Below are positions 26,432 to 35,917 of a DNA stretch of 64,000 bases, piece after piece (position 1 is the stretch's first letter; each line of letters opens with the position of its first letter). The stretch is from contig CAVZUK010000002.1 in assembly GCA_963778465.1 (NCBI GenBank), positions 1,240,001 to 1,304,000 of the forward strand, written 5' to 3'. A program made the translations under genes and the position numbers. The notes under the pieces are model-generated. The model did no database searches. It saw nothing but the letters and a program-made list of their open reading frames with translations, and had not been told where the DNA came from. The stretch comes from CAVZBW01 sp963778465. Lineage in GTDB: Bacteria; Actinomycetota; Acidimicrobiia; Acidimicrobiales; RAAP-2.

Positions 26432-28720
26432 CTATTGCATGGCGATGACGGCCTCGGCCTCCTCCGCCGGGTCGAGGAAGGCCTCCCCGTCCACCTCGAC
26501 CGTCACCTGGCCGATGACGCCGCGGAAGGGGAACGGAGAGTCGACGTCGTCGGCGACGGGGAGCCCGTTGCCGTAGCCGCACGTCACACCGGCGCCGGTC
26601 AGGGAGAACCGCCCGGGCGTGAACCGGTCGATGGCAGCATCCGCGACGACCTCGTCGTCGGCCAGCAGCCGGGCGTTCCCCCGGTGCTCGCCCGTCTTGG
26701 CGAATTCGAAGGCGAGCACGTGCGGGCCAGGCTCGAGCGCAGCTGCGCCGTGCAGATGATGCGTCTCCACAGCCGTTCGGCTGTGGACGTAGTGCAGCTC
26801 GCCACCCTTCACGTAGAGGCACCAGCCGCCCAGGCGTGAGCCCTGCGCCAGGAGGACGCCGCTCGCCTCGGGGCCGTCGACCACGACGCGGGCCTCGATC
26901 CGATGGCTCCGGTTCTTCACGTTCACCGCGATCAGCTCGGGCACCGCTGCTGCGCCGGGGTAGTACACGTAGCGCCGCCGGAGGGGGACGCTCAGGGGGC
27001 GCTCCCCGACGAGGGTCGGCAGGGGGCGGGGATCGAGGGGGAGCACCTGGTGCCGGGCAGCCTCGATCCACCAGCGCTCGATCATCTGCCGCAGGCGAGC
27101 CGGCTCCCCGGAGGCCCGGTCGTGGCATTCCGAGGGATCGACCGCGACGTGGTAGAGCTCCCACTCGTCCTCGTCGAAGCCGGGCTCCGTCTGCATGATC
27201 GGGTGGTAGGTCACGGCCTTCCACCCCTCGTGGTAGAGAGCGCGGCAGCCGAACATCTCGTAGTACTGGGTCCGGTGGCCGTCGGGCGCCGAGGGATCGG
27301 CGATCGACGCCAGGAAGCTCGTGCCCTCGATGGGGCTCTGGGCGACCCCTCGGATGTCGTCCGGGGCCTCGATGCCGGCGGCCTCGAGGACGGTGGGCAC
27401 GATGTCGATCGCATGGACGTACTGGCGACGGAACCCGGCCTGCGGCACCTGCCGGGGCCAATGCACGAGCAGCGGATCGGCGACCCCGCCCTCGTGCACC
27501 TCCCGCTTCCAGCGACGAAAGGGGGTGTTGCCGGCGACCGTCCAACCCCACGGGTAGTTGTTGTGCCAGCGGGGTCCGCCGATCTCCTCCAGGTGCTCGA
27601 GGGCCTCCTCGACGGACGTCGACGCGCCGTTCCACGGCCGGGCGTCGTTCATGGAACCGGTCGGACCTCCCTCGGAGCTGGCGCCGTTGTCGGACAGCAC
27701 GAGCAGGATCGTGTTGTCGAGGTCGCCGGTGCGGCGCAGGAATCCCACCAGCCGGCCGAGCTCGTGGTCCGTGTGGGAGAGGAAGCCGGCGAAGGCCTCC
27801 ATGTACCGGGCGTAGAGACGGCGGTGGTCGGAGGGCAGGGTGTCCCACGCCGGGACCCAGCCGGGCCGGGGCGACAGCTCGGTACCCTCGGGCAGCACCC
27901 CCATGTCCGTCTGGCGCCCGATGGTCTCCTCTCGCCAGCGATCCCAACCGTCGTCGAAGGCGCCGCGATAGCGCTCGATCCACTCGGGAGGCGCCTGGTG
28001 GGGCGAGTGGCATGCCCCGGTGCAGAGGTAGAGGAAGAAGGGCTTCCCCGGGTCGACGACGCGGAGGTCCCGGACGCACGAGATCGCCTCGTCGACCAGG
28101 TCGGTGGTGAGGTGGTAGCCCTGCTCCGGCCCGTAGGGAGGGAGCACCGGGTGGTTGTCCCTCACGAGGTTCGGGACGAATTGGTGGGTCTCGCCCGACA
28201 TGAACCCGTAGAACCGCTCGAAGCCGCGGCCGAGCGGCCAGCGCGCCCGGCTGGCCCCGGCGTGGCACTCGTCCTCGGGGGTGAGGTGCCACTTGCCGAC
28301 GGCGTACGTCGCGTAGTGGGCCTCGACCAGCATCTCGGAGAGGAAGCCGTTGGCGAAGGGGATCTGCGCGTTGTAGCCGGGATAGCCGCTCGCGATCTCG
28401 ATGATGCGGCCCATGCCGTTGGAATGGTGGTTGCGACCCGTGAGCAGGCAGGAGCGTGTGGGCGAGCACAGGGCCGTCGTGTGGAAGTTGGTGTAGCGGA
28501 GGCCTCCTGCGGCGAGCGAGTCCAACGCCGGAGTGGAGATGTCCGAGCCGAAACACCCCAGTTGCGCGAAGCCGACGTCGTCGAGGACGACGAGGACCAC
28601 GTTGGGCGACCCCCGGGGGGCCCGCTCCGGCTCCGGCCACCACGGCTTCGATTCGTCGTGGTAGCGCCCGATGACGCCGCCAAAAGGCTGGTCGCGCACG
28701 CCTCGTCCTCCCGTCGTCAC
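26432..28720 (-). CDS. arylsulfatase (type I, formylglycine-dependent)
   Basis: The 762-residue alkaline-phosphatase-fold sulfatase carries the formylglycine signature CSPTR within HTTALCSPTRSCLLTGRNH near residue 85. It also has NVVLVVLDDVGFAQLG (metal Asp pair), AVGKWHLTP, ACHSPHQAPPEW and VLSDNGASSEGGPTGS. The C-terminal 200 residues form the extra beta domain of large actinobacterial arylsulfatases. No signal peptide is visible, so it probably acts in the cytoplasm. The substrate is unknown. No formylglycine-generating enzyme gene is in the window. Confidence 0.93.
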   Translation of the reverse strand: MTTGGRGVRDQPFGGVIGRYHDESKPWWPEPERAPRGSPNVVLVVLDDVGFAQLGCFGSDISTPALDSLAAGGLRYTNFHTTALCSPTRSCLLTGRNHHSNGMGRIIEIASGYPGYNAQIPFANGFLSEMLVEAHYATYAVGKWHLTPEDECHAGASRARWPLGRGFERFYGFMSGETHQFVPNLVRDNHPVLPPYGPEQGYHLTTDLVDEAISCVRDLRVVDPGKPFFLYLCTGACHSPHQAPPEWIERYRGAFDDGWDRWREETIGRQTDMGVLPEGTELSPRPGWVPAWDTLPSDHRRLYARYMEAFAGFLSHTDHELGRLVGFLRRTGDLDNTILLVLSDNGASSEGGPTGSMNDARPWNGASTSVEEALEHLEEIGGPRWHNNYPWGWTVAGNTPFRRWKREVHEGGVADPLLVHWPRQVPQAGFRRQYVHAIDIVPTVLEAAGIEAPDDIRGVAQSPIEGTSFLASIADPSAPDGHRTQYYEMFGCRALYHEGWKAVTYHPIMQTEPGFDEDEWELYHVAVDPSECHDRASGEPARLRQMIERWWIEAARHQVLPLDPRPLPTLVGERPLSVPLRRRYVYYPGAAAVPELIAVNVKNRSHRIEARVVVDGPEASGVLLAQGSRLGGWCLYVKGGELHYVHSRTAVETHHLHGAAALEPGPHVLAFEFAKTGEHRGNARLLADDEVVADAAIDRFTPGRFSLTGAGVTCGYGNGLPVADDVDSPFPFRGVIGQVTVEVDGEAFLDPAEEAEAVIAMQ

Positions 28721-28825
28721 CAGGGCCCGCGGCCCGACCGCCTCCCTCGGCCCGTGAACCTATCCGTCCGAGCGCGGGCTTCTCTCCGAGAGACGTGGCG
28801 AGCTGCCGCGCCGGCGCGCAGTCGG

Positions 28826-29293
28826 TCAAGCATCGGCCAGCCGGGGAGGGAAACCGCCCCGGCTGATCGGCCCCCAGCGTTCGGGGAGCAGGGAGATGAG
28901 CACCTTGCCCTGGTCGACCATGGCCTGGCGGTACTCGGACCAATCCGGATGCTCACCGCTGATCGAGCGGAAGTAGGTGACGAGGCCCTCGACCGCTTGG
29001 GGGAGGTCGACGACGGTCGCCGTCCCCGACGCCTGGATCCATTCGCCGCCGAAGTCGTCCGAGAGCACGCAGACCGAAGCCCAGGGCCGTCGCCGCAGAT
29101 TGCGGACCTTGGCCCGTTCGGGATAGCTGGCCACGAGGATGGTCCCGTTCGCGTCGACGCCCATGGTGACCGGCGACAGCTGCGTGGTGCCGTCGGCACG
29201 CTCGGTGCTCAAGACGGCGTGGTGGCGCGGTCGGATGAAGTCCTCGAGGCCGGCCCGATCGACACGGGTCTCCGTTGCGATCGTGCGGGCCAC
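28826..29293 (-). CDS. pyridoxamine 5'-phosphate oxidase-like (PPOX) F420/FMN-dependent protein
   Basis: The 155-residue split-barrel flavin/F420-binding protein resembles PPOX-class F420-dependent enzymes. Typical parts are FIRPRHHAVLSTERADGTTQL, VSYP-like VASYPERAKVRNLRRRPWAS and WIQASGTATVVDLPQA. GTG at 29293 is the first start in the conserved region; the open frame extends further upstream with no conservation. Presence of such proteins fits an F420-using actinobacterium. The substrate is unknown. Confidence 0.82.
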   Translation of the reverse strand: MARTIATETRVDRAGLEDFIRPRHHAVLSTERADGTTQLSPVTMGVDANGTILVASYPERAKVRNLRRRPWASVCVLSDDFGGEWIQASGTATVVDLPQAVEGLVTYFRSISGEHPDWSEYRQAMVDQGKVLISLLPERWGPISRGGFPPRLADA

Positions 29294-29316
29294 CGATCGA
29301 GGGACGTTCGGTACCG

Positions 29317-29622
29317 CTAGTCCCCGGGGCGATGGTGGGCGACGAGCTCGATCCAGGTCACGCTCGACGGCGGCCCCGAGACGCCTCCCTTGGCGAGCGC
29401 CTGGGCCAGCCGCTCCTCCATGAACCTCGCCTGATGCTCGGGCGTGTCCCATATCTCCGTCACGACGAGGTGGCCCCCCTCGTTGAGCCCGGCGGCGTGG
29501 GTGATCAAGCCGTCGGGCCAGTTGCCCTCCCCCGTGGACATGTCGATGCCCAGCTCTGCGTTGACGGCCTCGTACTCCTTGGTCGTGACGCCTTCGAATT
29601 CCAGGATCAATTCGGCGACCAT
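29317..29622 (-). CDS. dimeric alpha/beta-barrel (ABM-like) small protein
   Basis: The 101-residue protein starts MVAELILEFEGVTTKEYEAV and ends TWIELVAHHRPGD. The pattern is that of a ferredoxin-like dimeric barrel: EGVTTKEYEAVNAELG, HAAGLNEGGHLVVTEIWDT, then RFMEERLAQAL. ATG at 29622 follows GGGGAGGACC. Relatives include antibiotic-biosynthesis monooxygenase-like proteins, but no catalytic residue can be assigned. It lies 23 bp upstream of the PPOX gene and is probably cotranscribed. Confidence 0.7.
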   Translation of the reverse strand: MVAELILEFEGVTTKEYEAVNAELGIDMSTGEGNWPDGLITHAAGLNEGGHLVVTEIWDTPEHQARFMEERLAQALAKGGVSGPPSSVTWIELVAHHRPGD

Positions 29623-29755
29623 CGCAGGTCCTCCCCTCTCGCTCTCAGGACCTCCCTCAGCCCACCCTCTCACACTTTCCTCGACTCGTGCGGAGCGTTC
29701 GCGAAGCCGTCGCCCGGCCCTCCTCTGACGTGTGGCCGACGGCGCTTCGTCGCAG

Positions 29756-30484
29756 TCAGGGCGCGTCGAGGCCGGCGTCCATCCAGCGAACGGGGCCCGC
29801 CATCGAGGGTCCGCCAAGCGCAACGACCGCGCCCTCGAGCCGGCGGACGCACGCCCGCATGTCGAGCCATTCGGGCGCATCGTCGTCGATCGTCCGGCTC
29901 GCCTCCCACCATCTCTCCTCGCACGTGACGACCTCAGAGACCGGCATCGGGGCGGTCCTCAGCTCGATGGAGGAGAAGGACGTGGCCAGTCCGGCGCCGG
30001 TGGCCTTGGTGCACGCTTCCTTCATCGCCCAGCGCTCCCACACGGCGCCCCGGCCGACCTCCGAGGGAGCGAGGGCCATCCGAGCCACCGCGTCCACGTC
30101 CACGTCCTCGTCGATCAGCTCGATGTCCGCACCGACGGCCGCGCCCTCGGAGACCGCCAGCACGGCTCGGTCTCGGGAGCGCGAAAGGCTGAAGTGCAGC
30201 GCGGGATGCTCCGCCAACCGGGGGCGTCCGTGTTCGTGGTCTCCGCAGCGCCGGCACGTCCGGTCGATCGGCACGTCGGAGGGTTCGATGTCGAGGTAGC
30301 CGGACAGCACCGTGCGAACCTGGACATGGGACGAGACGTAGCGCAGGCGCCGCGTGCCCACGACCAGCCGCTCGGCCCGGCCGAGCTCTCGCGCGTCCAG
30401 CACGGCCCGGGGATCGGTCGCCATCGGGGCGTCGAGATCGAGGAGCCAGACGTCGAGGCCCTGCGAGGCTGCGCGATCGGTCAT
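29756..30484 (-). CDS. 4'-phosphopantetheinyl transferase (Sfp/PfaE type)
   Basis: This enzyme would move phosphopantetheine from CoA to the serine of acyl-carrier domains. The 242-residue protein carries the P1-type VGTRRLRYVSSHVQVR, the magnesium motif GADIELIDED and the WERWAMKEACTKATGAG signature. Cysteines in CRRCGDHEHGRP form a small knuckle also seen in relatives. ATG at 30484 overlaps the stop of the dehydratase reading frame (ATGA). Its place at the end of the synthase operon marks it as the activating enzyme for the two ACPs of PfaA. Confidence 0.93.
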   Translation of the reverse strand: MTDRAASQGLDVWLLDLDAPMATDPRAVLDARELGRAERLVVGTRRLRYVSSHVQVRTVLSGYLDIEPSDVPIDRTCRRCGDHEHGRPRLAEHPALHFSLSRSRDRAVLAVSEGAAVGADIELIDEDVDVDAVARMALAPSEVGRGAVWERWAMKEACTKATGAGLATSFSSIELRTAPMPVSEVVTCEERWWEASRTIDDDAPEWLDMRACVRRLEGAVVALGGPSMAGPVRWMDAGLDAP

Positions 30485-32709
30485 CGGGGTGCGGCCCCCG
30501 GCACCGTCCGCGTGCTGAGGCCGGTGACCTCGTAGATCCGCGTGCCGTCGACCCAGACCTCTCCGTCTCCGACCAGATAGCGACCGTGCTCGTCGGTGCC
30601 CCGATGGGTGACGTCGGCGATGCACGTCACCGTGTGGCTGGAAGGGAGGACCTGGCCGCGGTACTTCCAGGTCACCGGCCGACCGAGCGCCAACGGTTGG
30701 AACCGGACAGCCTCGTCCACGCCCTCTTCTCCCATCGTCCATTGCAGGACTTGCAGGAGTGCCTCGACCCCGAGTGATCCCGGCTGGACGGGGTCTTGGA
30801 AGAAGTGCGCCTTGAAGTACCACTCGGATCCCTCGATGTCCCGCTCGGCTCGAACCCGGCCGAGGCCCGACTTGCCCCCGCGCGGCCACCAGCCGGTGAT
30901 GCGGTCCAGCATGAGCAACATCGGTCCGGGTCCGGCAGGGTGGCCCTCCCGGATCGGGCTGGACGAGTAGGCGCAGGGCGCGAACGCCTGCTCTTGTTGG
31001 TCGACCGTGCAGGGGAGACCCGGCTGCTGAGCGAAGGCATCGGCCGGGAAGAACCCAAAGAGGGTCTGCATCTGGTGCGCCAGGCGCCCTCCAATGTAGG
31101 ACGACACCTCGAAGGTGTGGATCACCATCTCGCCGGATCGGGCCTTGGAGCGGAGCGTGGCCAGCGTCCGCAGCGTGTCGCCCGGTCCGACCTCCGCGTG
31201 CAACGTCGCCGTCCCGTCGAGGTTCCGGTAGCAGAGGTCGCCGTCGGCCTCCAACAGCACCTCTCCCGCGCACGAGAGCCAACCGCACGGCTGGAGCCCG
31301 GCCTCGAGTATCGCCGCATAGGAAGCGGTGGGGCGGTCTGCTCCCGTGTAGAACCAGCCGTCCTCGGGGAAGTCGTGCTCCACCTCGACCGAATCGCCGG
31401 GCTTGAGCACATGGCCGACGTCCAGGCGCACGACGCGGGACATGAAGTGGTACGGGGGCCCGGGAAGACGCACCACTCGGCGCGGGCCGTCGAACACCGC
31501 GTACCGGTCGCCGAAGGCCTCCGAGGGCCGGCCCCACGCGGCCCGAAGAAGGGTCGCGTACCCCATCTCCCGGTCGTTGAACACGGCTGCGGGCTTCGGT
31601 TCGACGTGACCCGCGAGGAGCTCCGGACGAGTGGTGATGGGCCAGTCCGGCACCAGCTGCAGCCCGATCCGGTGCCCGTGGAAGGCCTTGACCCCGTCCG
31701 CCGTGCCGAGCACGTCCACGTAGAGCGTTGGCACGGGATCGCGGACCAGCTCGTGGACGAAGATCTCGTAGACGACGCGCTCGGTCGTCGGGTCCACCTG
31801 CCCACGGCACTTGAGGTCGAAGGGCTGCCCGGTGACCGGCTGGAACCTCCAGCCGTCGTGGTCCAGCGTGTACCCGACGGCCGCGAGATAGAAGGCCATC
31901 ACCTGGTTCGTCGCGTCGCACATCAGGCTCCCGGGCATGCAGGGGTCGTTCTTGAAGTGGCCGCGGAAGTACCAGTCCTCGGGGCTGACCCGCTTTTCCG
32001 CCCGCAGGTAGCCGCGTCCCCACGGTCCGCCCGTGGGGTCGAATTCCGTCACGTCGTCCACGAGGAGCTGCTCGCCCTGCTGGATGCGGGGGCTGCGCTG
32101 GTGGACGCGCGCCCGCTCGAATCCCCGTCCGAAGCACTCGAAGGTCCGGCCGGCGGCAAAGGCCTCGAGCTCCCGCCGTCCGAACCGCGCCGTGTCGCAG
32201 GCGACGGCTGGCGGGTCGACGCGGGCGCCATCGACGGTCTCGGCGTGCTCGGGATCCCAGAGGATGCCGGCCGAGCCGGCCAGCGCCTCGTCGCTGAAGA
32301 ACCCGGCCTGGGCGTCGCGCACTCGGAGTCGCAGCTTCCCGTCGACGAAGCAGTCGTAGTGGAAGAAGAACAGCCGGACGTCGTCGAACCGGGCGTGCCC
32401 GTCGATGTGGATCTCGTACTGGAGGGTCTCGCCGGCGGAAGGCAGGTCGCCCTCGTAGATCAGCCGGCAGCCGAGGAGCCGGTAGACGCGATCGCCGCGA
32501 TTGAGGAGGTCGATGCCCAGGTAGGAGATCAGCATCAGATCCGCCTGCCCGGCCTCGATCATGATGCCGCCCGGCATGTAGCCGTCGTGCAGGTACCAGG
32601 AGTCCTCCTTGACGTCGGTCTCCGTCCAGATGACGCCCGTACCCATGGAGAGGGGCTCGGCGTCGAGCCCGGTGACGCGGTCGGCGAGGAGCAGCGGGGG
32701 CTCGGGCAT
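30481..32709 (-). CDS. PfaC-like FabA-type dehydratase region (DH-DH)
   Basis: Four hot-dog units fill 742 residues: two pseudo/active pairs. Units 2 and 4 have the FabA active-site pattern (WYFRGHFKNDPCMPGSL near residue 255, WYFKAHFFQDPVQPGSL near residue 645). Units 1 and 3 lack that His. The ATG at 32709 lies inside a conserved block: upstream codons in the same frame continue with family sequence (DLEVHAGGAISAIFGPQF, then EQDRYTRQTRMPEPP). This is the C-terminal part of the KS-CLF-AT-DH-DH protein, separated from the rest by one base near 32860-32900. It would dehydrate and isomerise 3-hydroxyacyl-ACP, placing cis double bonds. Confidence 0.9.
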   Translation of the reverse strand: MPEPPLLLADRVTGLDAEPLSMGTGVIWTETDVKEDSWYLHDGYMPGGIMIEAGQADLMLISYLGIDLLNRGDRVYRLLGCRLIYEGDLPSAGETLQYEIHIDGHARFDDVRLFFFHYDCFVDGKLRLRVRDAQAGFFSDEALAGSAGILWDPEHAETVDGARVDPPAVACDTARFGRRELEAFAAGRTFECFGRGFERARVHQRSPRIQQGEQLLVDDVTEFDPTGGPWGRGYLRAEKRVSPEDWYFRGHFKNDPCMPGSLMCDATNQVMAFYLAAVGYTLDHDGWRFQPVTGQPFDLKCRGQVDPTTERVVYEIFVHELVRDPVPTLYVDVLGTADGVKAFHGHRIGLQLVPDWPITTRPELLAGHVEPKPAAVFNDREMGYATLLRAAWGRPSEAFGDRYAVFDGPRRVVRLPGPPYHFMSRVVRLDVGHVLKPGDSVEVEHDFPEDGWFYTGADRPTASYAAILEAGLQPCGWLSCAGEVLLEADGDLCYRNLDGTATLHAEVGPGDTLRTLATLRSKARSGEMVIHTFEVSSYIGGRLAHQMQTLFGFFPADAFAQQPGLPCTVDQQEQAFAPCAYSSSPIREGHPAGPGPMLLMLDRITGWWPRGGKSGLGRVRAERDIEGSEWYFKAHFFQDPVQPGSLGVEALLQVLQWTMGEEGVDEAVRFQPLALGRPVTWKYRGQVLPSSHTVTCIADVTHRGTDEHGRYLVGDGEVWVDGTRIYEVTGLSTRTVPGAAPR

Positions 32710-32794
32710 ACGGGTCTGGCGTGTGTACCGGTCCTGCTCCGCGAATTGCGGTCCGAAGATCGCCGAGATGGCCCCCCCGGCGTGTACCTCGAGG

Positions 32795-35700
32795 TCACCT
32801 CTGGTGAAGGTGACCCCACGGGGCGACCGAGGGCCCTCGAGGGGCTCCTGGCGCCCGACGTCGGGGGGCGCGCCATCGGACGGGAACCGTTGGCGGGCGC
32901 CTGGGCGGGTTGGTTGCCGGCCTCGTCGTGTCCGGCGGGGTGGGGTGCCCGGCGGGGCTGGGGTGTCCGGCGGGGTCGGGTGCCGGCACCGTGACCACCT
33001 GGACGGGAGGGGCCGGGGGCAGCGACGGGTTCGTCTCCGTCAGCGTGTTCTCGAGCTCGACCGTTGTCCGCCCGACGGTCCCCGGGGATCGTGCGGCGAG
33101 ATAGCGCTGGTGCAACCCCGCGAGGCGGGAGATGACCTGACGATGGGTCTCGCTCAAGGTCTGGAGGCGCGCGGCCAGCGGTGACGACACAGCAGAAGGG
33201 GCGGGGCCACCGCCGTCGGTCCCGGTCCGGCCGGGAGGTCCTGAGGCCAGATGGCGCACGGCCGCCTGACCGAGAGGGTGGGGCACGGGGGGTGGGGCCA
33301 CCATGATCTCCCCGAGCTCCACCCCCTGGGGCTCGTAGGTCGAGGAGGTGGCCAGGGGAGAGGTGGCCAGGTGGGAGTGGGCCGGCGCAGAGAGGATGGC
33401 AGGCCGAGGGTTCACCGCCTCGAGCGGTGGCAGCTCGACGGGGGGCAGGCGCGCCGGGATCCGGAGGGTGCGGGCCTCATCATCTGCGGAGGCGCGGTCC
33501 GACCTGCCGAAGGGGGTGAGACGCGACTCGAGCCGGCGATGGTCGACCGGCACCGACGCCGCCACCAGGCTTGCCACCGCATCGAGTGTCGCGTCGAGGC
33601 CGTGCCCGCTCCGGTCGAGAGCCACGGCGAGGTGGGGCCGATCCCCGAGGATCTCACGGATCCATCGCGTGCACGTGCGCCGCGGCCCGTGCTCGACGAA
33701 GGTCCGGACGCCGTCCGCATAGGCCTGCTCGATCGTCCGGTTGAAGTCGATCGCTCCGACGAATTGTCCGACGATGGCGTCCGCACAGGCCTCCGGGCTC
33801 GGCTCGTACGCGGCGTTGGTGGCGTTCGAGTAGTAGCGCACTCCGGGTGTCGGAGACACCGCCCTGGTGTGCACCCGGCGGAGCACGTCTGCGAGCTCGT
33901 TCGCCTCCGGTACGTGGCAGACGACCCGGTATTCGACGGGATAGCAGCGATCGAGGCCGAGGCGCTCGCAGACGACTCTCGTCGCCACCTCTTCACCGGC
34001 GACGACGCATTCGGTCGGGGTGTTCACGATCGCGAGGTGCACGCGCGGCTCGTCGCCGATGGCGGACAGGACCTCCTCGGCGGCGGCCAAGACCGTCCAC
34101 ATCTGCCACGCGGGCCGTCCGCCCCATTGGCGCGCCAGAGCGTCGAAGGTGCCGGCGAGCTCTCGGTGCATGATCCCGGCCTCGTCGAACTCCTCACGCA
34201 TCGTCGCGTAGTCCGTCCAGGCCCCACCGGCGAAAAGCGTGTTGGTCTCTCCTGACGAGTAGCCGATCACGGCATCGGGCTGCAGATCGAGGACTCCGCG
34301 GGTCAGGTCCGTGTGGAGGTGCGACAGCGCGGAGGTCGCCCAGAGGAACTCGGCGGCGTTCGGTGGTCGGGGGGTGTCCGAGTAGATCCATTGGGCGATC
34401 CTGGGGAAGGGCACCTGCCGAGTCAGGCGATCACCGAGCTCGGGCAGGGCCCGAAGGAGATCCCGCCCCATCCCCTGGTAGGCCGCTCCTGCGGCCGGGT
34501 ACACGAAGGCGACCTCCCCCTCCAGGGGCTCCCTGCGGTAGTGAACCCCCACCCCCGGGGGGGCACCGCGAAGGACGTGGTCCCGGGCCCTCTGCGCACG
34601 TTGGGAGAGCTCGGTGTCGGATCCCGCCACGATGACGAGGCGCGACGGTCCCTCGGGCTGGTCTGCGTGGCCGCAGGCTTCGGAACCCCAACCGGCCCGA
34701 AGGCCGCGCTCGAGCGAGGCGAGGACCTCGGCGTCGCCGTCGCCAGCGAAGAGCTGGATCCGTGGTCCGCCTCGTTCCGGGCGCCGCAGCGAAGACGTCG
34801 CTTCGCTGAGCGAGCATTGACGAGCGCCGCGACCAGTGTTGTCGGCGATGACGCGAGCTTGCCGGCGTCTCTCCGTCGTCCACGGCTTACCGTTCGGAAG
34901 GGATCGGTGGTGCAGGCACAGTGCTGCCGCTCCGAGGTGGAGGAGTCCCGAAGCCGCGAAGGCATGTCCGAACCTCTCGGTGAACACCGTCATTCCTTCG
35001 CGCAGGTCCAGGCTGAGAGAGTCCTCCGCCCGGATGTCCGGGGAGGCGGCATCCGCACTTTCGTACGCGGGCTCGTCGTCGAGGATCGCGAACACCCGAT
35101 CCCCGTCCGCTTCGGCGTCCGCGACGCGCTTGAGGACGAGCACGACGGCGGCATCCCCTGGAACTTGCCGCGCCTCCGGGAGGATGTGGCGTGCCGCTTC
35201 GGCGTGCACGGGGTGCACGGAGAGGTCCACCGCGCCCACGACCACGGCGTCTACCTCACCTCGCCGGAGCCACTCGGAAGCCAGATCCACCGCGACGAGG
35301 CCCGACTGCTCGCCGGCCGAGACCGTGAAGCTCGGTCCTCGGGCGCCCAACTGGCGGTTCAGCCGGTTGGCGGGGATGTTGGGCATCGCGCCGAGGACGA
35401 AGGCACTGTCGGTCTCGCTCGAGACGCCCGCCTCCGCCTGCTCGAGCCACTCCGGCCCTGCACCACCCTGTGCCGACCACTCGGGGAGGCGGAGCTTCAC
35501 GGCCGGCCTCGTCACGTCGGGGTCCGCCTCGATCCCGACCAGGACGGTCGTCCGGTCCCAGGGGATCCGCCGGACCTCTGCTACGGCCTCGAGCGCGGCC
35601 GCGAACACGAGCGTCTGCTGGCCAAGGGCCTTCTCCAGGTCAACGGGCGTGAAGCGGAGGCCCGAGAGGGGGAGTTCCACGGACGACGCGGCGGACGGCG

Positions 35701-35917
35701 ATGCGGGAACGTCGCCGAGCACCGCATCGGCGAAGGCTGTCCTGTCGGAGAGCTGGCCAACCCGCGCCCCGATGCCGACGATGGCGACGCGCCCGCTGCC
35801 CGGCCGATGCCTCTCGCGAGCCGTGCCCGGCGTCGAGGGGGAGGCGCTGGTGACGCCAACAGAGAAGCGGGAGTCCGGCCGATCGCCTCCGGTCACCGAC
35901 TCGGGAGGATCGAGCAC
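32795..35917 (-). CDS. PfaC-like chain-length-factor and acyltransferase region (CLF-AT)
   Basis: The first 380 residues are a ketosynthase-like chain length factor: the nucleophilic Cys is replaced in FTVSAGEQSGLVAV. From about residue 470 an acyltransferase follows, with the active-site segment VIGYSSGETNTLFAGG and the end DRPHLAVALDRSGHG. A Pro-rich linker follows. The GTG at 35917 is not a true start: the same frame upstream reads SAISAFGFGGNNAHLVL, the end of a ketosynthase whose front part is in another frame. The last 35 codons are out of frame with the dehydratase part. It is the middle third of one polypeptide. Confidence 0.88.
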   Translation of the reverse strand: MLDPPESVTGGDRPDSRFSVGVTSASPSTPGTARERHRPGSGRVAIVGIGARVGQLSDRTAFADAVLGDVPASPSAASSVELPLSGLRFTPVDLEKALGQQTLVFAAALEAVAEVRRIPWDRTTVLVGIEADPDVTRPAVKLRLPEWSAQGGAGPEWLEQAEAGVSSETDSAFVLGAMPNIPANRLNRQLGARGPSFTVSAGEQSGLVAVDLASEWLRRGEVDAVVVGAVDLSVHPVHAEAARHILPEARQVPGDAAVVLVLKRVADAEADGDRVFAILDDEPAYESADAASPDIRAEDSLSLDLREGMTVFTERFGHAFAASGLLHLGAAALCLHHRSLPNGKPWTTERRRQARVIADNTGRGARQCSLSEATSSLRRPERGGPRIQLFAGDGDAEVLASLERGLRAGWGSEACGHADQPEGPSRLVIVAGSDTELSQRAQRARDHVLRGAPPGVGVHYRREPLEGEVAFVYPAAGAAYQGMGRDLLRALPELGDRLTRQVPFPRIAQWIYSDTPRPPNAAEFLWATSALSHLHTDLTRGVLDLQPDAVIGYSSGETNTLFAGGAWTDYATMREEFDEAGIMHRELAGTFDALARQWGGRPAWQMWTVLAAAEEVLSAIGDEPRVHLAIVNTPTECVVAGEEVATRVVCERLGLDRCYPVEYRVVCHVPEANELADVLRRVHTRAVSPTPGVRYYSNATNAAYEPSPEACADAIVGQFVGAIDFNRTIEQAYADGVRTFVEHGPRRTCTRWIREILGDRPHLAVALDRSGHGLDATLDAVASLVAASVPVDHRRLESRLTPFGRSDRASADDEARTLRIPARLPPVELPPLEAVNPRPAILSAPAHSHLATSPLATSSTYEPQGVELGEIMVAPPPVPHPLGQAAVRHLASGPPGRTGTDGGGPAPSAVSSPLAARLQTLSETHRQVISRLAGLHQRYLAARSPGTVGRTTVELENTLTETNPSLPPAPPVQVVTVPAPDPAGHPSPAGHPTPPDTTRPATNPPRRPPTVPVRWRAPRRRAPGAPRGPSVAPWGHLHQR

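Noticed and set aside
25560..28943. A single open frame of 1127 codons on the minus strand
   Set aside because: Only its C-terminal 271 codons (from ATG 26375) look like protein. The rest is an Arg/Pro-rich out-of-frame shadow of the sulfatase gene.
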